Below are positions 34,953 to 48,290 of a DNA stretch of 64,000 nt, piece after piece. Position 1 is the stretch's first letter. Every line of letters starts with the position of its first letter. This DNA is from Brachionus rotundiformis. Its lineage: Eukaryota; Rotifera; Eurotatoria; Ploima; Brachionidae. The stretch covers positions 4,310,447-4,374,446 of the forward strand of contig JAESIW010000200.1 of assembly GCA_016802295.1 (NCBI GenBank), written 5' to 3'. Made by a program: the position numbers and the translations under genes. Under the pieces are notes generated by a model. That model was not told where the DNA came from and searched no databases. It worked only from the letters and a program-made list of their open reading frames with translations.

Positions 34953-37048
34953 TTAATAGAAGAATTTATATACCATTTTTCCTTCATGTGGTTCTTTTTT
35001 TGAACTTAGACCTTGTTTTCGTCTAAGATCTCTCTTTAATGATCGTAATGACACCTTTGCAAGCGTCCAAGCACGTGCAGGTGTTGTATCTTTTGGTAAA
35101 AACGATGCAATTGCTTCACCTTTAAGAATATAATAATTTTTATAATGTAAAACTGGGAATTTGGATAATTTTTTGGATAATGATCTTAAATTTAATCCTT
35201 ACTTTTAATAAGTTCCATTATGGAACTTTCGAGCTGATTTACTTCATGCTGAAGTAGAAAATCTTCTCCAAATTTTTTTGAAACTTCTTCGCGAACAAAT
35301 TTATTGAATTGTGCCTGCTCCTCTAAATAACAAATAATTGAGTAAATCAACCTCTAAAATTTAAAATTTTTACTATTTAGATGTCGTTTTTGATTAGCTC
35401 CAGAGCTCGAACTAGTTGTTAAATTTGTTGGTACCGGTTTTAGATTTATTTCAGTTTCAAAATCTTCTAAGTCATCTTCATTTCCATTCCATGACGACGA
35501 ATTCGAAAAATTCTAATTTTATAATTAAAATGTGAGTTGTATTATATTAGTAGGAAACTTACAAAAGTATTTGTTAATACATCTAATGAAGTATTTAAAG
35601 CATCATTATGTTGTAAAAGAGTTGTCTTATTGGAATTGTTTATCAACTTTAAAATCATTATTAACTATTTTGCTTTAAAATATTAAAAAATTTACATTCT
35701 GACTTGATCTCTGTTTGTTCATATTATTATTTGATGAATGGTGAGATAAACTATTTGTATTTTGTTGAGTTGATTGATTTTGCTGTATATTTGATGTATT
35801 TGTCGATTGAATAGTTGCAATTGAATTTGGTGTAGAGTTGGATGATGAATTATTAGAGGATACTGTTGAAAAAGCATTTGAAATCTGATATGTTGAATGA
35901 GATAATGGATTTCCACTATTTAGAACTGTTAGGACATTTAAATTTCCTGGAATTAAAGATTCATTTTTTACTCTTAAATTTAATACAGTTTAATAATTTT
36001 TTTTAGGTTTTTCATTTTTACCCTATTATTTGAAAAGTTTTATCTTTTCCTAATTGGATTTGATGAGTTTGTGGTTGAAGTTGTTGTGAATTCATATTTA
36101 ATAAATTTGGATTGGTTGAAATAACTATGTTTCCTGAATTTGTGCTAGTTATAGATGCTGGACTTGAAAATGATGTTGTTTGATCGTTCCAATGTCTTTC
36201 AAAGTTTAAAAAAAAATTTCTAAAATTAATTTTTAAATTAATATTAAATTATTAAATAAATATAGAAAAAAAAAACTAAAATGAAAGAATATATTTTTAC
36301 TTTTCAGCTTCTTTCCGTATTTGTTTGAGGCTTTCACAAAATTGTTCAGCATATTTTTCGAGTTGATTTTTCATTGTTTCTATTTTAATTTGAATATCAT
36401 TTTGAACTGAATTTATATAATTATCAAAACTTTCCATTGCCATATTTTGACTTTGTAATTTTTCTGATTATAATGAATTAATAAATAATTTTCTTTAATT
36501 TTCTCAATTTTAGTATCAATCTTACGTTCAAGTACAAACATTGAGTCTTCTAATTGTTTACTAAAATTCTGATTCAAATCAGCAAAATTTATTTTCAAGA
36601 ATGTTTGTAAATTCTTATTCGAAATTAATTTACTCGTATCAATGGGAATTTTATGAATCTCATTACAATATGGACATTTTAAGTTTCTTTCGCTATCTTT
36701 AACAGATAAAATGCAATCGAAACAAGCACTTGAACCACATTCAAGTAAACGAGGATCATTAATGACGTGAAATGGAGTGACTAACTTGCACATTATCATT
36801 TCTATTAGAGCCGTCCCGTTGTTATTAACCTTGATAATGCTGTTTTCAGAATTTGTTACTGAAGAAGTGTTTGAAGCGGCTCCGATCGCGCTAGCAGTTG
36901 CAGTCAAACTAGGTATTGACGTGATTAAAATGGAGGGGTTTTGAGATTGATTTTGATTGTTATTGTTAACTGTCTGACTCCCATTCGTGTTACCTGAATT
37001 ATTTTGCTTATTCGAACTATTAGATGAATTATTTTGTTGATTGGCCAT
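34953..37048 (-). CDS. RING-like zinc-finger, coiled-coil, disordered protein
   Basis: Eight exons (37048-36526, 36463-36301, 36195-36022, 35972-35696, 35646-35563, 35512-35374, 35322-35203, 35119-34953) give about 548 aa. Asn/Gln/Ser-rich N-terminus (~80 residues); a zinc-finger module (LLECGSSACFDCILS, then LKCPYCNEIHKIP) that keeps Cys pairs but not a full RING; a coiled coil (~140-230); a long Ser/Asn/Gln-rich middle; and a conserved-looking C-terminal block (FVREEVSKKFGEDFLLQHEV and RAWTLAKVSLRSLKRDLRRK). The zinc-finger plus coiled-coil start parallels the WD40 gene at 27.1 kb. A nuclear or ubiquitin-related role is possible but not shown. The 3' end could instead use a donor near 34974 and a further exon. 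Confidence 0.72.
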
Positions 37049-37434
37049 TACTTAATTAAAATTGAAAACTGACTGAGCACAAGAATTTTCGTATAAATTT
37101 GAATCCTTAATTTAGTCAAATTTTAAGGAAAATATGCTATTTATGCGTGTGTTGTTGATTCGTGATTGAAACTAAATAGAGTGAGTAGAAAATTTTGAAA
37201 TAATAATTAAGTTTATTTTATTTCAAATTCAACTCACTCGTATACTCACACTAATAAACACACAGAATTCACAGTATCTTAGGCGCAGAAAAAATTGCTT
37301 TTATTTTAGGTAATTCTTTTAATTAACTTATTTTATGTTTCTGTTTAAATTTAGCAATTTAGGAGATAAAAATTAGATATAATTTTTTAAGAATTTAATT
37401 TTTTAAAATTTCTTTATTTAAAAAAAAATACATT
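37049..37434. promoter_or_regulatory. Spacer with an imperfect palindrome
   Basis: Between LRRC45 and the RING-like gene, both on the minus strand. It contains an imperfect inverted repeat (GAGTGAGTAGAAAATTTTGA against its complement, about 37180-37240) in the presumed promoter of the 37048 gene. No coding frame was seen. Confidence 0.35.
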
Positions 37435-39915
37435 CTAATAATTAGTTAGAACCTGTGAAGGCTTAAAAAATTCTGTAAAAATAGCTTGTACTTTTTTATT
37501 TCTTTCATTATCTTCTTCTTTGAATTTATTAATTACATCTTCCAACATTTTTATTTTTGCTTTCAATTTTTCACTTTCAATTGTAAAATTTTTCAAATCT
37601 ATTTCTTTATCTGCCTCTATTTCTTTATAAAAAAAATGAATTCGATCATTAAAAATTAAATTAATTATTTACTTTTTATTTGAATTTCTTGATCATATAT
37701 TTTATTTTTGTACTCATCTAGTTTATCTATCTCATTTTGAATCGATTTGAGTCTGCGATCATATTCGCTTTTTACTCTATCATTATTTTGCAACATTTCC
37801 ATATCTTTTTCATGTGCTTGCTATAAATAGTTATGTCGAAAATTAGTTTAAATTGATATAAATAGTAAAAAAAAAATACGTTTCTTAATGATTCATTGTA
37901 TTTTTTTAATGATTCAATTTCAAGTAATTGAGATGCTAATTTTTGCTGAAGTTCTAAAAGTTGCACACTTATTTTATTTTTTTCAAGTGTTAAATCATCC
38001 TTGGAGGCTTGTAGAATACGAACTTTGTCTTCTAGCTCTTTTCGTCTAATATTATCCTCTAACTGAGCTTTTACTCTAACTTCATGAATCTCTTGATCAT
38101 GGTTAAGTTTTTCAGTTGCTATATTTGATTTTAAATTTTCTATTTCCTTAAAATAATTATTTTTCATTTAAATATTTATAAAAGTATATAAATTTATACA
38201 TCTTTTAGTGAATGTTTCATATTTTCTAGTTTATTAATACGGTCTTTCAAGTTAGTTTCTGTATTATCAAATTCTTTTTTAATTCTGTCGATTTCTTTTT
38301 GTTTAAAAATCTCCATTTCCTTAAGTTCATCCTTATGTTTTTGTTTAAGTCTTTTTGATTCTTCATCAAAAACGTTCATCTTTATTTGATATTCGGCGCT
38401 GCCTTGAGCTAATTTTTCTTTAGCTTCAAATGATATAATTTGAAATTCTTGGCATTTTCGTTCAAGATCTTTAATTTTTTCATTTTGTTTATCGAAATTG
38501 GAATTCATTTCTTTTAAATCTCGTTCAAGTCTATAGCGCTCATTTTTTAAATCATCTATTTCAGCTTTAGAAATTGATTTTAGTTTTTGTATTTCAGAGT
38601 CTTTGTCTAAATTAAATTTTTGTAACGTATATTCCAGTTCCGAACATTTTTGTTCTGATAGAGCTAAATTTGCTTCAGCGATAGATAATTTTGAGCTCAA
38701 GGCATTCATCGAATTCATGCGATCTTCAAGAGCATTTTGCAATTTTTTCATTTTTTCAGTCATAACTACATTTGTTTTACGAACAGCTTCTTCTTGATTA
38801 TCTATTCTATTTAATAGTGCATTAACTTGTTTTTCCCTCTGGAATTGGATATTATCAAGTTCGTTCACAAGCTTTTTATTTCGAATATTGTATTCTTCAT
38901 TCGATTTTTTTTGTTCTGAATTATGAATAATTTTAAGATCTAGAGAAAATTGTGATAAATAATTTTAATAAAAAGTTTAGTAAAAATACTTATGGAATCA
39001 ATTAAATCTTCAGGTACATTATTTCCATTAATTTCTAAGCTGGTGAGAGTGAAATTTCGTTTTAAAGCTGAAAGAAATCCTTTAGCCCCCACAAGACCAA
39101 TATTATTCCATCGTAAATCTAAAAATAAAAAACAAATTTTTTTGATCTTAAAAAATAAATTATTTTATTTAAAAAGAAATTAATTTTACTACCTAAATTT
39201 TGAAGAACTTTATTTTTCTCTATTACAGAACATAATTCAAGAGCATTGTTAAAGTTTATTTGATTATTTCTAAGATCAAGATACTTTAAAGAACTATTCA
39301 TTGATAAACTTTCGCAAAATTTTGAAAAATAACTGGAATCATCTAAACCTAATGAATTCCATTCCAAGGACAAACTTTCATATTGATTATTTAAAAAAAA
39401 TTCTATTTATTTGAAAAAAATTACGATTTAATTGACTTGTTGTGTCTAAAAAGTTTTGATAAATGTTGTGTTCCTTCACCATGAATATTATTACCCTTTC
39501 AATAAATTTTGAAAATATTTTCAACAAATAAAAATATTATATACTTTTAATTCAATATTTTTCACTGATGAATTATTTACCATTGCATTGCATATATATT
39601 CAAGAGCTAATTAAATTAAAGATAAAAATATTAAAAAAACTAATTTTTAAATTTAAAATTTTTACCATTATTTGTTAAAAAGCAATCATTAAGCAATAAA
39701 GTTGTAATTTTTTGATCTCTGGAAAATATTTTTCCAAGTATCATACAGCTTTTTTCTGATAATTGATTAGATGAAAAGTCCAAAATATATGATGATTCTT
39801 GATCTGATTGTAGACTTATACGCTTTAATTCAGATTTGATACATTCTTGTGATTCGGCATTATAAGTTTTACAATACTCCAAGTAAAGTGTTTTTAAATC
39901 TTCCATTTTTACCAT
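37435..39915 (-). CDS. LRRC45: Leucine-rich repeat/coiled-coil centrosomal protein LRRC45
   Basis: Multi-exon gene from the ATG at 39915 (or 39905) to TAG at 37437-37435. The N-terminal third has ribonuclease-inhibitor-type LRRs matching LRRC45: ALEYICNAMV, GNNIHGEGTQHLSKLFRHN, LSLEWNSLGLDD, KYLDLRNNQINFNNA and DLRWNNIGLVGAKGFL. From about 38.9 kb down it is coiled coil (QNALEDRMNSMNALSSKLSI, ANLALSEQKCSELEY) to a short C-terminal tail ending FFKPSQVLTNY. LRRC45 acts at the centriole as a linker component and in early ciliogenesis. The region around 38870-38990 and the small LRR exons near 39.4-39.6 kb were joined by homology rather than fully by phase, so the exact exon count is uncertain. 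Confidence 0.88.
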
Positions 39916-40131
39916 TTGATTTTGAAAATTTTTATTTGATCTTATTCTCTTTTCAAAATGAATTTAATCTAGATAACATTCACATCTAAATTAAATGGTT
40001 ACCATGACATATTCTAGCCAAAAAAATAGGTTAAAATGTTAATATAGATCTTTAATATTTTCTGAATATTAATATATTCATTAAACTTGTTTTTAATGAA
40101 ATATTTTATTTATAAAATTAAAACAAGAAAG

Positions 40132-41226
40132 ATGGCCAATAAAAAAATTATATTTAAAACAAATGGTTTAAAATTTTTCCTATGTGAAGACTTAAACGAA
40201 TTATCATTATTCACGAGAAAATTTTCCAACAGCATTTGTGAAGAAAATGTGTTTTGTTTTGATAGAGATTTAGAAAAATTAATTTTTTTGAATTTTAACA
40301 GTCATTTTTTTTACGGATTATTGTTTTACATTCAAAATTATAGTTGTTTCAGAAATTCATTTCTTAAATTAATGAATTATATCATAAAAATCAAAAAAAA
40401 TAATCCCGACAGAGAAGCTTATTTGAAATTTAACAATGCTTTAACAGTTGATCTAAATTTTCTTATTAATGCTTTGAATTGTTGTGAAAGAGAAAAAGAT
40501 CAACAAATATCTTTTAAAAAAATTCATGTGATTGTTGTAAATATTTCTATTCATAGCAATATTGTTCGTCAATGGTAAATAGGAAAAATTTTTTAAAAGT
40601 AATTTTACTTTTTTTAAAGGTCTTCAATTGTGAATAGCTGGTTAAATAAGAAATTAAAGTACGAAAATTACAGTGCTTTTTTTTCAACATTAGGAGGTGC
40701 CTATTCCTCCTTAGGTGAAGAATCTTATGAACATGTAAGGATTGAATCTTTTACAATCAATTATTAGTTTTTGTGTTAAGGCTAAAAATGCAGAAAATAT
40801 CTCAACAAAGCAATTAAAATTAGCCTTAGAATTTAATGATCCTAATGCAATTTGTCGCTCAAAATTATTTTTAGCATTTAGCTCTATACAATTGCTAAAA
40901 TTTGAAGAAGCATATATTCTTTTTAGGTAAAAGCATTTTTATAGTATTTCTGATTATTAAGTTTTTTATGTTATGATTTTAAAGATTAAAAAGTTTATTT
41001 AAATTCGGAAAATTTTGAATTTTTGTTTTTTTTAGATTTTAAAAATTATTTTTTTTTTAGGGATGTTTACAAGCAGATTCACCAAAAAGAGACGAGGAAT
41101 TTAATAACTGATGATAGAATAAAAATCATGTATAAAGCTGGCATGCGAAAATTAAAATTCATCATGGAGCATTTCCAAGAAAAAAAAGCATATTTTAGTG
41201 AAAGAGGGAAATTGAGGCTAATCTGA
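40132..41226 (+). CDS. Conserved-looking protein of about 289 aa, family not recognised
   Basis: Four exons (40132-40574, 40620-40734, 40781-40926, 41061-41226) join in phase. I prefer the ATG at 40132 (AAGATGGCC context, MANKKIIFKTN) over the in-frame one at 40087. The second exon carries a distinctive FFSTLGGAYSSLGEESYEHA block, followed by helical segments (STKQLKLALEFNDPNAICRS, LFLAFSSIQLLKFEEAYILF) that look TPR-like. There is no signal peptide or membrane helix. The helical hairpins suggest a TPR-type interaction protein, but the family name is not known to me. It is followed on the same strand by PI4KB after about 455 bases. Confidence 0.7.
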
Positions 41227-41681
41227 AGAACATTTTTTATTTAATTTTTTTTTAATATTATTACCAGTAATTAAAATAAATTAGAAAAAATAATTAAAAC
41301 TTTTTTTACTAATTTAATGCACATCTATCGTTTAAAAAATATATCATATTTAATTCATATTTTGAGACATGTTTTTTAACAATATAATAAATTATTCATT
41401 TTATTTTCTATTATTATATACATGAAATTCTAATATTTGATCAAAGATTGCTGCATATTTTTGCTTAATGACTTATTTAGCATAGGAATTGTGTTATCTT
41501 TTTTCTTAATTCAATCAATAATACATATTTCTATTTTCATTTAATTTACGATTTGTTTTCTTTAAAAAATAACATCTTTACACTAAAAATGATTTTGAAT
41601 AAAGAAATGACGTTTTGTGAAATATAATTTCGTTAACAATTACATATTTGTGATAGGAAAATAATTTAACAATAATCGAAC
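41227..41681. other. Intergenic spacer before PI4KB
   Basis: AT-rich spacer with no coding frame or repeat recognised. It presumably contains the PI4KB promoter. Confidence 0.4.
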
Positions 41682-44600
41682 ATGGTCGAAAACCAAAGTA
41701 ATTTGAATTGATTAAATTTACAAAACAATATGTATTTTAATTTAACTAATGTAACTATAGTAGCTTCTTATAAAGAATCCCAAGCATCATGGCTTCTACG
41801 TTTTTTCGAATCAAAACATTTTGATATGTCAATAGCTATATCATATCTCTTTAATTCGAAAGAATCTGGTGTAAAATCGTATATATGCAACCGTTTATTT
41901 ACTTTTCCTAACCAGGATGTCGACTTTTATCTCCCACAACTTTTAAATATATACATTTATACTTGCAATGAAAATAATGATCATATTTTGACTGAAATGT
42001 TAAGTTCTTATTTCAAAGCTCGCTGCAAGTGCGAAGAAACAGGTATTGATTTTTCCTTAAAATGTTCATGGTTTTTAGATGCCCACATAAATGATAATGC
42101 TCGGTTAGCAGCTATATGTAAAGAAAATCATGTAAAACGAAGCTTAAATAAAGCAATAAAATTATACAAATTGGTTACTACTGATAAATTGAAACAATAT
42201 AATTTTTATCATGTTGGTCAAACTGTTATAACTAAAGAAAAAAGTCAAAAAAATAAATTTAATAATAGAAATGGGAAAATAATCGAGTCATTTGTAAAAG
42301 AAGAATCAAACAATGAACAAGATAATGGACAAAAAAATAAAGATCAAACCTATCTAAACAAGTACTTTTTTATATAATAATAATATAAATATTTATAAAA
42401 TTATATTGAGATCAAAATTTTTTAATTTAGTAATGATTTAGCATATGATGGACATGAATCCAATGATCAAATTTTAAATACAAGCAATATTTCTATGCAA
42501 AATGAAAATTGTAATAAAGACAAGCCCAATAACTTGATACTTAAATTAGACCATTCCATTACGAATAAACTAGTTGGAACAAATGGGAAATTTTTCAAAC
42601 CCTCTCACCAACGTGCTAGAAGTGATACCACTGCCATAACCAAGTCCTTTCGAGCAACAAATAATATTACAAATTATAAAGTTACAATTGGAGATTTAAT
42701 GAGTGGTAAAGCTTTCGATATCAACTGTGTATGCGCTGAAAAAAACAAAAAAACAAATAATACAGAATATCTAGAAAAAGATCCGACTGAAAATATTTGT
42801 ATAAAATCAAACGAAAAAAAGAATAAAAATGATATTAAGGAAAAAATAAACGATATAAAAAATGAAAGCTCAAATTTAACTGTTGAATCATTATGTGATT
42901 TACAAAATATATTTTCAAACCCAATCGAATGTAATTGTAAATCATTACGAATCGAACCAGAAATGGAATTTACAAAAGTTTTAGTAGCTATAGGCAAAAA
43001 ATTGGTTCGATTTCCTTCAAAAGAACACAAAAGTAACATTTTTTATCAATTTTATCATTTTTTAATTCATATTCTTAACTTTTTTTATCTAGATCAAAGA
43101 TTAATGTCTGAGTTATCTATCGTTAATATGAATTTACCAGCAAAAGTTTGGTTACCATTGTATGACTTTCCTCATCAAATAATAAGAATACCATATCGAT
43201 CAGCTGCGGTTCTGAATTCAAAAGATAAAGTAATTTTTTATATAAATATTAAACTTTTTTTGATCGAATTAATCATTAATCATTTATCAATTTTGCTTTA
43301 GGCCCCTTATATAATGTATGTTGAAGTTCTTGAGTGTGAAAATATCCATATGACAGAATTACCACCAAAATTACTTGATAATAATTTAAATAAAGAAAAA
43401 TCATCTCTAGAACGTTTGTTCAATGCTGACAGTCAATTAAATTTATCTCTAAATAGCAAAACAAATCAATCCGACCAATTCTCAATAAAATCTAAAATTA
43501 GCACAGATTTATTGTTTACTTCTAATTCTTATAATGCAAATAGTTCGTTGACCTATTCTAACAGTGTATTGACTGACAATGTTTCAGACAATCTATCAAT
43601 TAATTCAGATTCAGGAGTTAATTTTTTAAGATTTAATCAACCATTCTCGAAATTTTATTTTCAGCCAGATAATTTATCTTTGGAAAGCTTTACAAGCGAC
43701 ACCAAATACGATAACTCTTCATCAGGAAACTTTACCTTTATTTCAGCAGTAGAAATTAGGCGGCGACTGGAAGAAGAAGATTCTAAATCCATTAAATCTG
43801 GGTTAAATGGAGGAAGAGATCCACAAGATCCGTCAATGAATGCACTTAAAGAGCCTTGGAGTGAAAAAGAATCAAGGATCAGGGAAACTTCCCCTTACGG
43901 ACACTATCCGAATTGGAAACTGTTAGCAGTTATAGTGAAATCAGGAGACGATCTCAGACAAGAACTAATGGCATTTCAGTTTCTTACAAAACTTCAAGAA
44001 ATATGGAACCAAGAACATGTAAAAGTATTTGTTAGACCAGCCAGAATTTTAGTTCTTTCAAAAGATAGCGGAATGATTGAACCAATTTTAAACGCAGTAT
44101 CATTACATCAAATAAAGAAACTTCAAGTTTGCAAAAAGTATCAGCAAACTTCCTTATTAGATTATTTTTTACAAGAGTTTGGTCCAACTAAAACATCTGA
44201 AGATTTCTTAACAGCTCAAAAAAATTTTGTTGAATCATGTGCTGGATATTCGATTGCTTGTTATTTACTTCAAGTTAAAGATCGTCACAATGGTAATATT
44301 TTACTTGACGATCAAGGTCATCTAATTCATATCGATTTCGGATTTATGCTCTCAAGCTCTCCCAAAAATTTGGGATTTGAAAGCTCAGCCTTTAAAATGA
44401 CACAAGATTTTGTTGAAGTCATGGGTGGCATACAAAGCGATATGTTTGCTTATTTTAAAATACTTATGTTAAAAGGTTTTTTGGCAGCAAGAAAGCATAT
44501 GGATAAACTGGTTCCAATAATTGAAATAATGCAGTTAAGTTCTCAATTGCCATGTTTTCAAAAAGGAAGTGCCACAATAATTCGCATGCTTAAAGATAGA

Positions 44601-44726
44601 TTCCATCTAAATCTAACAGAAGACCAATTACAAATTCAAATAGATAACATGATAATGAACAGTATGAATTCATTTACAACTAAAATATACGATAATTTCC
44701 AATATTATACTAATGATATTCATTAA
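41682..44726 (+). CDS. PI4KB: Phosphatidylinositol 4-kinase beta
   Basis: Five exons (41682-41697, 41761-42361, 42431-43032, 43093-43229, 43302-44726) give 926 aa. The lipid-kinase unique helical domain is clear: SWLLRFFESKHFDMSIAISY and DVDFYLPQLLNIYIYTC. The kinase domain carries ELSIVNMNLPAKVWLP, YVEVLECEN, ALKEPWSEKESRIRE, GDDLRQELMAFQ, the catalytic KDRHNGNILL and HIDFGFMLSSSPKNLGFE, ending FQYYTNDIH. PI4KB makes PI4P at the Golgi, supporting secretion and Arf1/Rab11-dependent traffic. THQRSKSDA of the human protein corresponds to SHQRARSDT here, so the regulated inter-domain loop is partly kept. The loops are longer and Ser/Asn-rich, making it larger than the ~816-aa human enzyme. An alternative start at 41730 would skip the tiny first exon. 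Confidence 0.97.
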
Positions 44727-45187
44727 ATGATAGTATTTCATTTTTCTGAATAGATTGATATTGTTTTCTTTAAATACAAATTCGAATTTGTTATGTCTAA
44801 CTCTTTTTTATTCTAATTATATATTTAAAATATAAATTGTCAAAAACTATCATTCTGCTTTTAATTCATTTAAAATAAAAAACATTATCAAGATCGATAT
44901 TTGATAATATTAATAAAAATATATTAAGAATAAGTCCCATTCCTATTCTTGGTTAATGAAATAGAAAAATATCAATTTATCAGGTTAAGAATTGAAGATA
45001 ATTACATTGGTTTTACTTGAAAATGATTTTAAAAAAAATCGAAATTTAAATTAAACCAGTATATTAATTTAGAAATTGTTTTAAAAATTTTAGCGAAATC
45101 AATTAATGAATTAAAAACTTTATTTATGGTAATATAATAATGAATTAATCATTCAAAATAAAATAATTTAAGAATAACATTATAAAT
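44727..45187. other. Convergent spacer, PI4KB and NAA15
   Basis: AT-rich 3'-UTR sequence between two convergent genes. Nothing else was seen. Confidence 0.4.
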
Positions 45188-48100
45188 TTATTTAATATTG
45201 ATTGAACCAATCTTATCTGTTATCTCGGCGTTCACTGAGGATAAAAACGAATTAATAGAAAGTCTTTGAATACAATTTATTAATTCATTTGCTTGATCTT
45301 CTGTATTTTTAAAAATGGTTGCATCAGCAAAATATTCTTTCAATTTTGCTTTAAGCTTCTCAATTTCTTCAGGGTTACATTTTCCGAAATATTGGTATTC
45401 AGCAACAATTTCTAATAAATATAATGCTGTTTTATAGTCAACAGCGATATTTTGTTTAGAAATATTGTTTAATATAGCTAATGCTCTATCTTGGTTCTCA
45501 CTTGGATTCAAATCATACAATATTTTGCAATATTCAATTAAACAATCAAAACTGTTTTGATTAGAGTTGAAAAAATCTTCGTTGAGTTTTTCAACCGTTT
45601 TTCCGTTAAGTTCTAAATGTTTTAGCTCATTTTCAATTACGCTTTGGATAACTGTATTATATGAAGTTTTTTCTTTATGATCTTTACAAATTAAAATATA
45701 TGAATTTTTAGCTTATAAAATGTGATATTAAACTAACATTTTAATAAAAACTTGCATGAATAATAATGATATTTGGCTAAGGAATTGAATTCAAAGCAAT
45801 TTTTTTTAATATTTTTGAGAGCTTTAATCATCAATAATGGTTTGTTTTTACGATAGTAGACTTCAAAAGCTAAATAATAAGTCTGAGGATATCGTGACGC
45901 AAATTCTTCAATTGGTTTCAAAAATCTATTACATTCATCTAATGGATTTTCTGGCTTTTTTTCAAAAATGAATATATTTAAAATGAAATAAAAGACGGAA
46001 GAATTTTACCCGTTCTAATTTTTCGGGCAAAAGCTCTTCTTCAAATGGTTGTTCTAAATCAGAATCTTCCTTATTTTTTTGCTTATTTAGTTCTTTCTTC
46101 TTCTGTTCTAGCTGTTGTTGCTTTTCTTTTTCCTGTTGAGCTTTTAATTGCTGTTTTTTTTGTTTATTTTTCAGTTTTTTTAGTTCAGCAGGAGATAAGT
46201 TTTCTATATTCGTATTATCTTGAGTACCAAGATCTTTTAATGGACAATCATGTAGTCTCAAGTAAATTTCTATTGCTGTTTTAGAAGCTTTGAAAAAAAA
46301 TGGATGGCTTTTAATTCGATCCTCTAAACGAAGCATATCCACGTAAGCACTTAACGTCATTTTTCGCATACAATAAGAATGAAAATCGAATTGATCTTCA
46401 ATAAATTCTTGAAAATGCTTATTAAATTATTAAATAAAATTCATTTAGATATATTATGTCATTTACTCGTTCAACTTGATGACATTTTTTTAGTGCGTCA
46501 CCCAATTTTCCAATTCGTTTATACGAATTTGCTGCCTCTATTTCATACCACATACATTGCATTTCTTTCAAATATTCGGCTGGATGACTGCTTTCCTAAA
46601 ATAATATTATATGATAATTATTTTATTTTAATTATTAGTTTTTTGTTCATTACTCTGGTAAATTTGGCAGCTATCTCTTCGGCTTCTTTAATCATATTAG
46701 CTCTGAGCATATATTTAGAGCATTTATAATTAACAAATCTATCAGCAGTATCAAGACTTTGAGCTTCATCAAGACATTTTACAGCTTCATAAACTTTTCC
46801 ACAATGCTTGAATATTTTGCCTTTTACAATATATAATTCAACTAAAGTTGGAGTATGATCAATTGCTTTGTTTATAAACTCTATTGCTTTATTAAACTCC
46901 TTTAAATAATCAAAATGCTGAGCCATGAAATAATAAACCCACAAAAGACATGTAGGAGGTTCCTCTTTTGATGAATCGTTAAAAAATTTTTTAGTTGATT
47001 CTAAACATTTGACATAATCAAGCACTAAATTTTCAAGAATTTTTAGCTTCATTTTATCTGAATATATGAATTGAATTTCTTTAAATAATGGAGGTATGCC
47101 TTTTCTAAAAGAACGCTTCAAATATTCATCTAGATAAGAAGAAAACTGTTGAGAATCTGAGAGAAACTTTAGAGGCATTCTTCTCGGTATATCAGAACGA
47201 GGATATTTATGACTTAGATTCGAGTAAAAACTAAGTCTTTCATCAATACTTTCTAATATTAAAAATATAATTTTGTTAATTTTAAAAACTTATCTAAATA
47301 CTTAGATTTAAGCATTCTTCTAATTTTTGATAATAAATAAGATTATCAGGATTTCTTTCGATTAATTCTTCATAAATTTTGGCAGCTTCTTTATTTTTAT
47401 CTAACTTACTCAAAGCAAAAGCTAAAAAATAAAAAGGTATAAGATTAACAATTATTTTAAATTCAAGTTAACCTTTATTTTCTAAAAGACAAAGCTTGTC
47501 TAGAATAAAATCTTTGTTGTCATCAAGATGTTTAATACTTTTTTCAAAATGTTGCGCTTCTTGGTATATTTTATTTTGATAAAGAAGTAATTCTGACATT
47601 TCAAAATCAATTGATTTTGGCTAGAAAATATGATAAAAATTTTTATTAAATTTATTCAAATTTTACTTGAGTTTTATTAAACTCTTCTAAAATGTTGTTC
47701 GCTATATTATAATCTTTTAACAAATGATAAGACATAGCATAGCCAATCCATGATACTCGTTGTGTAGGTCTTAGCTGTAGTAATTGATATCTTGTATCTC
47801 TAAAGCCTTCTAAATCTCTGATTTGTATTTGAAGTAAAGATAAATCTCTCAAAATTTGTAAATTTCCCTAAAAAAAATTTTAAAATAAATTTATCTATTT
47901 TTAAAAAAAATTACTGGATCAAGTTTTAACGCATTTCTATAACACTTGATTGCTTCATCATACTTCCTATCAGAACGCTGCAATAGACCATAAACATGCC
48001 AGCAGACATGACTTTTAAGATCATTTTTTAAACCACGCTGAGCACATTCAAAGGCTTCTGATTTTTTGTTTGTATAGTTCAATATTAAACCCTTCATAGC

Positions 48101-48290
48101 AAGTGTTTCCCCATGATCTGGAAATTTTTTTAAAATTTCTTTTACATGCTGAAGAGCTTTTCTATATTGTTTTTGTTCATAACATTTCTGATAATTAATT
48201 AATTATAATGTACTATAACAGTTAAAAAATTACTAAAATTTTTTTGAATAGATTTGCTTCATGCGAAGGTAAAGGATTGCTTGATGGCAT
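45188..48290 (-). CDS. NAA15: NatA N-terminal acetyltransferase auxiliary subunit NAA15
   Basis: Multi-exon gene from the ATG at 48290 (MPSSNPLPSHEANLFKK) to 45188. Early exons are 48290-48234, 48187-47915 and 47867-47667. It is a TPR superhelix closely matching NAA15: HGETLAMKGLILNY, SHVCWHVYGLLQRSDRKYDE, GNLQILRDLSLLQIQIRDLE, TRYQLLQLRPTQR, WIGYAMSYHLL, then EEPPTCLLWVYYFMAQH, DEAQSLDTADRFVNYKCS and IEIYLRLHDCPL before a Lys/Gln/Glu-rich stretch (46045-46200). NAA15 anchors the catalytic NAA10 to the ribosome for co-translational acetylation of Ser, Ala, Thr, Gly and Val N-termini. Exons between 45.5 and 46.7 kb were recognised by homology and not all splice sites were fixed. Head to head with SCOC. 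Confidence 0.95.
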
